A DNA stretch of 64,000 nt from Fictibacillus phosphorivorans (GTDB lineage Bacteria; Bacillota; Bacilli; Bacillales; Fictibacillaceae): the NCBI RefSeq assembly GCF_001619875.1, contig NZ_LRFC01000038.1, positions 682,001-746,000 on the forward strand. Reading direction: 5' to 3'. The position numbers and the translations under genes are program-made. Positions 19,401-26,255 of the stretch are shown here, piece by piece. Below the pieces are notes generated by a model that was given only the letters and a program-made list of their open reading frames with translations, did not search any database and was not told the DNA's origin. Numbering within the stretch: the stretch's first letter is position 1; each line of letters opens with the position of its first letter.

Positions 19401-20472
19401 TGTTGAAGAGATCGCGATGAATGAAAAAGTTCAGGCACTCAACTTCCGTATGGACGGATTTGATCAGGCTGGAAATCAAGCCCAGCAAAAGAACTATTAT
19501 TTCGTTAAAGAAGGTACAGCCGTTTCTTATACGAAGAGTAATGAAGCCGTTCTGAAATCAGGAGATACGGTGAAAGCTCTTCTTTCATTAGACAATGTAA
19601 CGAATATTACAAAAGCAGAATGGAACGTAAAGAATATCAGTAATGGAGGGATGTCACTTGTCGACGCTAAACTGAGTGACTCCTATAAAAATAAAGGCTC
19701 TATAGATGTAAAAGAAGACATCATAACAGTTCAATTTAATGAAGGAAGCGGCGATTTAGATCATGCTGACCTTGTGGAAGTAACACTAAAAGTAAGCGAT
19801 ACGATCTACACGACTCGAGCAGGTGTACAGCCGGTTGTAAAAGTTACGGATGCTCATGCAATCACAACAACAGTTCTTCAAGCACCATTCTTTTGGAAAG
19901 TGAAGCCACAATTCTCTACAGCTAATGGTTACATTACGCCACAAGGATTCAAGAATGACGCCGAAACCGTTACAGAAAAACGAGATTGGACCAAAGTTGG
20001 TGGCTCTGTACAAATCATTGATGCACAAGGAAACGCACATGATCCATCAGCGCGCATCGCAGACAATGGACAATACAAATACGACAAACTGCCACTGCAA
20101 AAAGAAGCGTTCACGGTCGAAATGAAAGTGCCCGGACACTTTTACACAAAAAATGAAATCTTTGTCGGATTTGAACACAAAGGTGAGTTATACGGCCAAA
20201 CCCGTTTTATTACGGCACTCGATGTAAAAGCGGGAGATGTGAACCAAGATAACGTAATTGACATTTTTGATGCAATCGAAATTCAAAACGCATGGGGAAC
20301 AGCGAAGCGCGATGCGGATATTAACTTTGATGGAAAGGTAGATGGCAAAGATATGAAATATGTTCAGAAGAACTATTTGCTCCAAAATCAACATGTGGAT
20401 GATGCACCACAGCCCAAAAAGAAATACAATGGAAAGACATTAGAAACGATCTTAGTCGAACTAGGCATCTAG
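16411..20472 (+). CDS. Very large Vpr-like secreted S8 protease with C-terminal dockerin-like domain
   Basis: 1353 residues. Signal peptide about 1-35 (ALTLAAGLLFSPNASLL). An inhibitor-I9 propeptide follows to about residue 190 (ISVIVQFQSKPGQAALLEAQ). The S8 domain has Asp229 (GVIDTGIDYNHPD), His281 (HGTHVAG) and Ser600 (GTSMAAPH). A protease-associated insert sits between His and Ser at about 415-540, as in B. subtilis Vpr. Several beta-sandwich repeats follow. Residues about 1275-1328 carry two EF-hand-like calcium loops (DVNQDNVIDIFD and DINFDGKVDGKD) separated by about 20 residues, as in type I dockerins. Start ATG follows GCAGGGA. Likely function: extracellular protein breakdown. Confidence 0.92.
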   Translation: MKKNSFFKKSTALTLAAGLLFSPNASLLTPKTTAATFKAEDILSTLTAKQREALKQLELTDVHGLQGFKMEELRSEKEISVIVQFQSKPGQAALLEAQLKGKKLSRQQADNNVDQEHTQFKNDLKTLIPSVAPMSKKSSHKITSTYKTVYNGVAMKLPANQVESLLQSEAVKAVYKDVTFIVDPIAMGEEKALNPNSAGTSVESIPYLKIDQLHNEGITGEGVKVGVIDTGIDYNHPDLKDVYKGGYDFVDGDSDPMETTYKNWQDSKKPEFNGNSYYTAHGTHVAGTIAGQGTNPDVSIQGVAPDADIYAYRVLGPYGSGSSEAVIAGIEKAVQDGMDIINLSLGAGINDPYYPTSTAINYAVLNDVTAVVSAGNTGPNAYTLGSPGAAALALTVGASDVPMTVASFTGSVGSERGLQLTGIARHYADRLNDLSGKSYDLVDVGLGKAADYTGKDVTGKVVLIVRGETTFNEKINIAKQKGAAAVLLYNNVDGVLDANLGESTGFIPSFSLTKAAGEKIKLQISSGQSRFTFGDYAEKKSEGNRLAAFSSRGPARQSYDMKPEVTAPGVAVLSTVPSYMVNPQNQENYDYAYSRYSGTSMAAPHTAGIAALLLGENPNLEPEDVKTILMNTADPLNGDYSVFEVGAGRVDPYQAVYSGTSFQVNDETLIPSSTNLVKIKERTGGIAYGSHYAGKNLSLKKTITINNYDNVKKTFNVVVKETKGSPSLKENGIVINMPEEIKIEGDDFKKVSAGIDIPKKAKEGIYEGYITLTNKAKSAEQYRIPFSVRITEEGYNKVELSTPAIAPNYLNQAGFFGYRAVYTGMEFNFKAPMEKMEVVLQDGTTGKDLGYIGTLNLSGRNENQSYYVLNAFSGMYYKFTGEKSDPIDSKFSFAPTGHYKLKLISTTATGKEIIDYRHVFIDIDAPTFKSSLDGESPFIEYKPGQATYPFDIQITDPLVDQMKEAGLNVDQSSNAMIYYWNSPFPSTAIKMDKEGKFVEEIAMNEKVQALNFRMDGFDQAGNQAQQKNYYFVKEGTAVSYTKSNEAVLKSGDTVKALLSLDNVTNITKAEWNVKNISNGGMSLVDAKLSDSYKNKGSIDVKEDIITVQFNEGSGDLDHADLVEVTLKVSDTIYTTRAGVQPVVKVTDAHAITTTVLQAPFFWKVKPQFSTANGYITPQGFKNDAETVTEKRDWTKVGGSVQIIDAQGNAHDPSARIADNGQYKYDKLPLQKEAFTVEMKVPGHFYTKNEIFVGFEHKGELYGQTRFITALDVKAGDVNQDNVIDIFDAIEIQNAWGTAKRDADINFDGKVDGKDMKYVQKNYLLQNQHVDDAPQPKKKYNGKTLETILVELGI

Positions 20473-20497
20473 CAATAGTGTGAAGCCAAGCAAGTGA

Positions 20498-20540
20498 ACA
20501 ACCTTTAAAGGAGCAAGTCTTCTTTGGAGGTTGTTTTTTT
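20498..20540. terminator. Shared terminator of the Vpr-like protease and NERD genes
   Basis: AACAACCT pairs with AGGTTGTT, then a T run. It overlaps the last codons of the converging NERD gene. Confidence 0.75.
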
Positions 20541-21506
20541 GACGAGTCCGTCTAAATGGTAGATGCGAGCTTTTCGGCTGCCAGTGAAAGGGAGGTTTAA
20601 CGTACGCAGCAAATGGTACGTTTGATCATTCGTGGAAAGGTTCAAGAATTTTTTACAAGACTTATTAGATATAGTTGTTGAGATAAGAAGAGCATAGTCA
20701 GTTAATGCAGCCTCATGAGCTTTGTTATAGTTTCTTTTACATATGAAGCAGTGCCACGTTCTTTTTACTCTTTGCAACACTACCATTTCACATCTTGGAC
20801 AAAATACACCTCTGAGTAAATTTTCGTGGGGGATTTGAAACTTGCTGCATACATCTGGATCTTCAGGTGTGTGGTGTTTAGTAAGATACTTAATAATTTT
20901 TTTAATGTTATTTGGTTGCAGTATTGCTTTTTGGTGCTTGTTGCTTAATTCTTCAAATTTAGATACTAGACCTGAGCTTTTGATTACTTTCGAGCGAGCT
21001 TCTTTATAAAGAGGTGAGAATTCTGTAATCGTTGTAGGATTGGTCATAACTACGAGGGATTCGATAGGTATTTTGGGAGATTTGAGATTATTTAAAATTG
21101 ACATTAAGTGATAGGACTGTCGTTTTACTTGTTCAACCGGGTTGTCAAACGCTTCACGTTGATTATTGAGCGTACGAATCATTGGATCATAGGGACTCTC
21201 AAAATATAAGTGTCCCGCAATATTCTTACTCTCAATAATAAGAAGGAAGTTCGATGTAATAATAAGTGTGTCCATTTGAAAAAAGTAATCTTGGTGCAAG
21301 ATTCTGATTCCGTGAAGATAATTTAGGTTGTTTTGTGGTAAATATCGATAAAAATAGTCCAGCGATTGTTCGCCGCGATAACCCGATACATATTTTCTGA
21401 GAGCGTCCTTAATTTCCTCTCTTTTAAGCTCTGATAAAGATGTTCGCTTTAATAGTGATTGTAATTTATGAATGATTATTGGCCGGGAGCGATATTTTTT
21501 TATCAA
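20505..21506 (-). CDS. NERD-domain protein with C-terminal zinc ribbon
   Basis: 333 residues. Residues about 40-150 fit the nuclease-related domain (GYRGEQSLDYFYRYLP, MDTLIITSNFLLIIESKNIAG), a fold related to restriction nucleases; the D..II....L.IIESKN core is present. A four-cysteine zinc ribbon (CPRCEMVVLQRVKRTWHCFICKRN) follows near 240-265. Substrate unknown; such proteins are presumed to act on DNA or RNA. The start is TTG at 21506, chosen because GAGGTGAG lies a few bases upstream. It converges on the protease gene and shares its terminator. Confidence 0.8.
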   Translation of the reverse strand: MIKKYRSRPIIIHKLQSLLKRTSLSELKREEIKDALRKYVSGYRGEQSLDYFYRYLPQNNLNYLHGIRILHQDYFFQMDTLIITSNFLLIIESKNIAGHLYFESPYDPMIRTLNNQREAFDNPVEQVKRQSYHLMSILNNLKSPKIPIESLVVMTNPTTITEFSPLYKEARSKVIKSSGLVSKFEELSNKHQKAILQPNNIKKIIKYLTKHHTPEDPDVCSKFQIPHENLLRGVFCPRCEMVVLQRVKRTWHCFICKRNYNKAHEAALTDYALLISTTISNKSCKKFLNLSTNDQTYHLLRTLNLPFTGSRKARIYHLDGLVKKTTSKEDLLL

Positions 21507-21626
21507 ATAAACTCACCTCAACTAATTTTTTATCCATTTTGACGACTTTGGAAGAGACAAGCAAAAACCAAAATCGTTAAAAATGTTTGGAAAAGATGAT
21601 AAATAAGAGGTAATCCACTTTAATTA

Positions 21627-21699
21627 CGAGGTAAATGGATTTATACCCGCGTATAAAACCGATAATTACCCACATAAAATTTTTTATACGATTTTCGAC
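21627..21699. repeat. 73-bp dispersed intergenic repeat, copy 2
   Basis: Counterpart of 2249-2321 in the same orientation. It sits in the gene-free stretch 21507-21964, again followed by C-rich DNA. An open frame at 21747-21932 has no ribosome binding site and unlikely composition, and is not called. Confidence 0.65.
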
Positions 21700-21964
21700 G
21701 CACCCCAACAAATTGCGACACCCCCAATCAGCTAGAACTCACAATATTGATTGAACTAGCTGCGCCCGGTTCGTCAAACTCCCGGAACAACCACCGAACG
21801 CACCGGCCCCACCAAGTTCGAACCCCATCCAAAACATCAGCCTCCCTCCCACTTCACCCCATCACCGCGGCACTAAGGTCGCATTTACAAGGGCATACTG
21901 TGATTGGTATACTTTTTTCGGCTTTAGCTTAAACAAAATGAAAGTTTGAGGTTAACGAACAGCG

Positions 21965-22837
21965 ATGATGATGGCAATGAGAAAACGACGAGGGATCTTA
22001 CATCCAAAAGTTGAACTTTTTTTAGAATATGTATATGTAGTCATTGGATCAGGACTAGTGGCACTGGCTTTCTCGGTGTTTCTGCTGCCAAACCAGATTG
22101 CTTCTGGAGGCGTGAGCGGAATATCGACGATCCTATACGGGCTCTTTCAATGGAAACCTTCTATTGTGCAGTGGAGTTTAAACATACCGCTTTTCTTTGC
22201 GGGACTCTTTTTCCTCGGCAGACGGTTTGGGGCAAAAACACTTGTTGGTACGATCGTGCTTCCGTTCTTCGTCTTTATTTTTGAAGAGTGGGGCGCAGCG
22301 ACAGAAGATCCATTGCTAGGAGCGATTTTCGGCGGACTTGGAATTGGAGCGGGACTTGGAATCGTATTTCGAGGAAAAGCTTCTACAGGCGGCGTGGACT
22401 TGCTCGCACAGATTGTCCACAAATATACGGGCGCATCGCTCGGTACGATCATCCTCCTCATAGATGGGACGATTGTTACAGCATCAGCTCTTTTCTTCGG
22501 AATCGAGCAAGCATTGTACGCACTGATTGCGATGTTCATTACAGCAAAAACCATTGATGTGGTGCAGATCGGACTGGGTACGACGAAAATGGCGCTTATC
22601 ATTTCTGATCAGGAAGATGAGCTGCGCCAAGGGATACTCACCCACATCTACCGCGGCGTTACGAAGATTAATGCGTTTGGCGGTTATACGCAAGATGAAC
22701 GTCCGATGCTGATGGTGGTTGTTGCACAATATGAGGTTACGAAATTAAAACAATATGTAAAAAGCGTGGATCCATCCGCCTTTGTTATCGTAGTTAACGC
22801 GAACGAGGTACTTGGAGAAGGATTCAAGCGGGGTTAA
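21965..22837 (+). CDS. YitT-family membrane protein (DUF2179)
   Basis: 290 residues. The N-terminal about 200 residues hold five or six membrane helices with the family pattern LLPNQIASGGVSGISTI and KASTGGVDLLAQIVHK. The C-terminal DUF2179 domain (RGVTKINAFGGYTQDERPM) is cytoplasmic. Function of the family is unsettled; a transporter has been proposed. Several ATGs occur at the start (21965, 21968, 21977); GAGG lies 13 bases before the first. Stands alone with its own terminator. Confidence 0.9.
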   Translation: MMMAMRKRRGILHPKVELFLEYVYVVIGSGLVALAFSVFLLPNQIASGGVSGISTILYGLFQWKPSIVQWSLNIPLFFAGLFFLGRRFGAKTLVGTIVLPFFVFIFEEWGAATEDPLLGAIFGGLGIGAGLGIVFRGKASTGGVDLLAQIVHKYTGASLGTIILLIDGTIVTASALFFGIEQALYALIAMFITAKTIDVVQIGLGTTKMALIISDQEDELRQGILTHIYRGVTKINAFGGYTQDERPMLMVVVAQYEVTKLKQYVKSVDPSAFVIVVNANEVLGEGFKRG

Positions 22838-22839
22838 CC

Positions 22840-22870
22840 AAATCCAGCCGGACTCGTCGGCTGGATTTTC
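22840..22870 (+). terminator. Terminator after the YitT-family gene
   Basis: AAATCCAGCCG pairs with CGGCTGGATTT, followed by T residues. Confidence 0.85.
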
Positions 22871-22904
22871 TAATTCATTGGGACTTTTATCACATATCTT
22901 TCTT

Positions 22905-23028
22905 TTTTACTACAAATCACCCTGTCACAGCCGATAAAAGACAACGTGCACCAGGACAAAAAGCACTAAATGTTCTTTCAATGGACGACTTTTTACTAGG
23001 AGTGTCGAAAAGTTTATCTGCAGGTTTT
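22905..23028 (+). pseudogene. Possible gene remnant with coding-like composition
   Basis: One frame reads TTNHPVTADKRQRAPGQKAL followed by NVLSMDDFLLGVSKSLSAGF and a TAG. It looks like a protein C-terminus but has no start codon or ribosome binding site in this frame. Family not recognised. It lies in the 435-bp gap before ftsE, where B. subtilis has cccB; it does not look like a cytochrome (no CxxCH). Confidence 0.3.
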
Positions 23029-23155
23029 TAGTGATTATGAAGGATTACAGCGAATCGTGTCGTATTTTTGATACTACAGAATCTAGAAATCATGACCATT
23101 GTCCCTTGTTTGAGGGAAGATGAAACACAACTGTAATAAAATTGTCAGTTCGAGA

Positions 23156-23164
23156 TGTTATAAT
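23156..23164 (+). promoter_or_regulatory. Extended -10 promoter for the ftsEX block
   Basis: TGTTATAAT fits the extended -10 form (TGnTATAAT). No good -35 box is seen at 16-18 bp. It is about 110 bp upstream of ftsE. Confidence 0.35.
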
Positions 23165-23272
23165 AGTTATTGCGGAAAAAAACTGACATTAATCGCGCTT
23201 TTGTCGAAAGACTCTATATATAGTTGATGGATAGGGAAATATTTTTTTGGGGTAGTAAGGAAGTGATTTAGT

Positions 23273-23959
23273 TTGATAGAAATGGTTGATGTATGGAAAA
23301 CATATCCGAACGGTGTTATGGCACTGAATGGTATTGACGTCTACATAGATAAAGGTGAATTTGTATATGTAGTCGGACCGAGTGGTGCTGGGAAATCTAC
23401 ATTTATAAAATGTATGTATCGAGAAGAAAAGCCAACACAGGGTTCTATTATTATTAACGGCACGAACCTTGCTAAAGTAAAAGAAAGACAAATACCGAAA
23501 GTTCGCCGCAAGATGGGTGTAATTTTTCAGGACTTTAAACTATTGCCGCGTTTAACGGTATACGAAAACGTAGCCTTTGCACTTGAAGTTATCGAAGAAT
23601 CGCCAAAAGTGATCAGAGAACGTGTTATGGAAGTTCTTGATCTTGTAAAACTGAAAAATAAAGCGCGTATGTTCCCAGACGAACTTTCCGGTGGTGAACA
23701 GCAGCGTGTATCGATTGCACGTTCAATTGTCAATCACCCGCCAGTTGTTATAGCGGATGAGCCGACAGGTAACCTTGACCCAGAAACAGCTTGGGAGATC
23801 ATGGATATCTTTAAGGAGATCAATGCCCGCGGAACGACAGTTGTTATGGCGACTCATAATAAAGAAATCGTAAATACGATCACAAAGCGCGTAATTGCCA
23901 TTGAAGGCGGCCGAATTGTACGTGATGAGGCGAAGGGGGATTACGGCTATGAAGATTAG
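23273..23959 (+). CDS. ftsE: Cell division ATP-binding protein FtsE
   Basis: 228-residue ABC ATPase. Walker A GPSGAGKST, Q-loop VIFQDFKLLPRLTV, signature LSGGEQQRV, Walker B VVIADEPTGNLD and H-loop ATHNKE are all intact. With FtsX it forms an ABC complex that, in Bacillus, switches on a cell-wall hydrolase needed for elongation and sporulation rather than moving a substrate. The start is TTG at 23273 with GGAAGTGA upstream; the MIEMVDVWKTYPNG N-terminus matches Bacillus FtsE. It overlaps ftsX by 11 bp. Confidence 0.97.
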   Translation: MIEMVDVWKTYPNGVMALNGIDVYIDKGEFVYVVGPSGAGKSTFIKCMYREEKPTQGSIIINGTNLAKVKERQIPKVRRKMGVIFQDFKLLPRLTVYENVAFALEVIEESPKVIRERVMEVLDLVKLKNKARMFPDELSGGEQQRVSIARSIVNHPPVVIADEPTGNLDPETAWEIMDIFKEINARGTTVVMATHNKEIVNTITKRVIAIEGGRIVRDEAKGDYGYED

Positions 23960-24842
23960 AACATTAAAACGTCATCTGGTTGAAGCATTCAAGAGCATGG
24001 GAAGAAACGGCTGGATGTCCTTTGCTTCCATCTCTGCCGTGACGGTAACCTTGCTTTTAGTTAGTGTATTCTTAGCTATTCTTTTGAACATTAACTATAT
24101 TGCGAGCCAGATAGAAGACGATGTACAGATCAGAGCCTACATCGAAAGAACAGAAAAGCAAGAGAACTATGCAGCATATCAAAAAGAGCTCGAAAAGCTT
24201 GATAAAGTCAAAACAGTAGAGTACCAGTCGAAAGAAAAAGGTCTCGATGAATTGATTAAAAGTCTTGGAGATGAAGGGGAAGCCTTCTCATCACTAAAAA
24301 ATGAAAACCCATTGAGAGATGCGTTTATCATTTATACGGAAAAGCCGCAAGATACGGCAGCCGTAGCTAAAGAAGTTGATAAATTTAAATTTGTAAACAA
24401 AGTTGAATATGGAAAAGGGACCGTCGAAAAACTATTTAAAGTTACAGATGTTGCCCGAAACGTTGGGATTGTACTCGTGTTAGGACTTGTATTCACAGCG
24501 ATGTTCCTGATCTCAAATACGATAAAATTAACGATTGTGACTAGACGCCGCGAGATTGAAATTATGAAACTTGTTGGTGCCACTAACGGATTTATCCGCT
24601 GGCCGTTCTTCATTGAAGGATTTGCTCTAGGTGTAGCAGGTGCATTCCTTCCGATTCTCGTAATCGCAGTCGGCTATCAAGCTATTTTCGATATCGTGAA
24701 TCAAAAATTAGGAACAGTCTTTATTGAGCTGTTGCCAGTAACGCCGCTTATCCCTCAGCTAGCACTATTGATGCTGTTGATCGGCGGAGTGATCGGCGTA
24801 TGGGGAAGCTTAACGTCTGTTCGTAAGTTCTTAAAAATTTAA
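23949..24842 (+). CDS. ftsX: Cell division protein FtsX
   Basis: 297 residues, four membrane helices, with one extracellular loop of about 120 residues after the first helix (EDDVQIRAYIERTEKQEN), the site where hydrolase activators dock. An FtsX/MacB permease motif RRREIEIMKLVGATNGFIRWPF lies near 200. The ATG at 23949 is preferred (MKIRTLKRHLVEAFKSMGRN; AAGGGGG upstream). A longer reading from 23895 would run deep into ftsE. Confidence 0.95.
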   Translation: MKIRTLKRHLVEAFKSMGRNGWMSFASISAVTVTLLLVSVFLAILLNINYIASQIEDDVQIRAYIERTEKQENYAAYQKELEKLDKVKTVEYQSKEKGLDELIKSLGDEGEAFSSLKNENPLRDAFIIYTEKPQDTAAVAKEVDKFKFVNKVEYGKGTVEKLFKVTDVARNVGIVLVLGLVFTAMFLISNTIKLTIVTRRREIEIMKLVGATNGFIRWPFFIEGFALGVAGAFLPILVIAVGYQAIFDIVNQKLGTVFIELLPVTPLIPQLALLMLLIGGVIGVWGSLTSVRKFLKI

Positions 24843-24912
24843 TTAAAGATCGCAGAAATAAAGAGCTCCAAGAAAAACGAAAAACTCAATAGGGGTTAGG
24901 GGAGGAAAATGA

Positions 24913-26121
24913 ATGAAAAGGAAAGTGGTTGGAGCAGTGCTGTCATTAAGCTTAGCACTGAGCGCCTTTACCGTGTATCACTCTGAATCCGTCGTTCACG
25001 CGGAATCTTTATCAAGCATCAAGAAAAAACAACAAGAAAATGCTAAGAAAGCTAAGGAATCTCAAGCAAAGCTGGATGCGAACAAAACCAGCCAAGCAGC
25101 GCTTGAAAAAGAAATCGCACGAATCGATCAGCTTTCTTCTGAAACAGATTTAAAGGTACAAGCAAAGCAAACTGAGATTAAGGAAACAAAAGAAGAGATC
25201 AATGTATTAAAAGGTGAGATCGCCGTTGTTCAAAAGAGAATCGACGAGCGTGACAAACTTTTAAAAGAACGTGTTAACTCGATGTATGAATCTGGCGGAG
25301 CCGTTTCTTACCTCGAAGTTGTACTTGGTTCAAAAGACTTTGGTGATTTTCTTGATCGCGTTCTCGCATTGAACATGATTGCAGAGCAAGATCGCCAGCT
25401 GTTAGAAGAACAGAAAAAAGATAAAGAACTTCTTGAAGTAAAAATGGCATCTGTTGAGAAGAAACTAAACAATCTTCAAAGTGCGATGCAAGAATTGCAA
25501 AAACTTCAGCAGCAGTTAAAAGCGCAAATGGCTGAAAAAGACCGTTTGATGTCTTCGCTGCAAAAAGAAGAAGAGCATTTACATGCAGAAGCACACAAGA
25601 TTGAAAATGAAGGTGCCCTTCTAAAGGCACAGGAAGACGCGTTCCGTGCTGAGCAGGCACGTGCAGCCGCTAGAGAAAAAGCGGCTCGTGAATCATCAGG
25701 TTCAGCTCCATCAATGGGACCTGTTTCAGGTAACGGCATGATCATCAAGCCGGCAGCTGGACGCATCTCATCTGGTTTCGGTAACAGAAGCAGCGGTATG
25801 CATGAAGGGATTGATATCGCGCAAGCTGGAACGGTTCCGATCTATGCAGCAGCTGATGGAACAGTTATTAAATCAGAATACTCATCTTCTTATGGAAATG
25901 TTGTTTATATTTCTCACTCGATCGGCGGTCAGCAATGGACAACGGTTTACGCTCACATGAGCAGCCGTGCTGTACAGGGTGGATCTGTATCAAAAGGTCA
26001 GTTCCTAGGAAACATGGGGAACACTGGACATTCGTTTGGCCAGCATCTTCACTTCGAGCTTCACAAGGGTCCATGGAATGCAGGAAAAACAAATGCTGTA
26101 AATCCTGCGGCATACTGGTAA
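24913..26121 (+). CDS. Secreted M23-family cell-wall endopeptidase with coiled coil (EnvC/CwlO-like)
   Basis: 402 residues. Signal peptide about 1-32 (VVGAVLSLSLALSAFTVYHS), then a long coiled coil to about residue 255 rich in K, E and Q. The C-terminal LytM/M23 domain has zinc ligands in GMHEGIDIA and in the GQHLHFELH motif. It should cut peptidoglycan cross-links. Coiled-coil hydrolases next to ftsEX are the usual targets of FtsX: in B. subtilis this partner is CwlO, which has an NlpC/P60 domain instead. Being the next gene after ftsX, it is probably FtsEX-controlled (inference). An in-frame ribosome binding site GGGGAGG precedes the ATG. Confidence 0.9.
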   Translation: MKRKVVGAVLSLSLALSAFTVYHSESVVHAESLSSIKKKQQENAKKAKESQAKLDANKTSQAALEKEIARIDQLSSETDLKVQAKQTEIKETKEEINVLKGEIAVVQKRIDERDKLLKERVNSMYESGGAVSYLEVVLGSKDFGDFLDRVLALNMIAEQDRQLLEEQKKDKELLEVKMASVEKKLNNLQSAMQELQKLQQQLKAQMAEKDRLMSSLQKEEEHLHAEAHKIENEGALLKAQEDAFRAEQARAAAREKAARESSGSAPSMGPVSGNGMIIKPAAGRISSGFGNRSSGMHEGIDIAQAGTVPIYAAADGTVIKSEYSSSYGNVVYISHSIGGQQWTTVYAHMSSRAVQGGSVSKGQFLGNMGNTGHSFGQHLHFELHKGPWNAGKTNAVNPAAYW

Positions 26122-26198
26122 AATAAACACATAAAGTAAACAAGCTATTCATATAGTGAAGTAGGAGACAGGCTGTGGCCTAAAGACTCTTACAATGG

Positions 26199-26233
26199 AA
26201 GGCATCGCACTTTGCAGGGTGTGATGCCTTTTC
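26199..26233 (+). terminator. Hairpin between the M23 gene and ctpB
   Basis: AAGGCATCGCAC pairs with GTGTGATGCCTT, then TT. It separates ctpB from the ftsEX-M23 transcript at least in part. Confidence 0.7.
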
Positions 26234-26255
26234 CTGCAAAAACGAGGTGAGCAGA

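Noticed and set aside
21747-21932. 61-codon ORF before the YitT-family gene
   Set aside because: No ribosome binding site, and a biased Pro/Thr/His composition from C-rich DNA.
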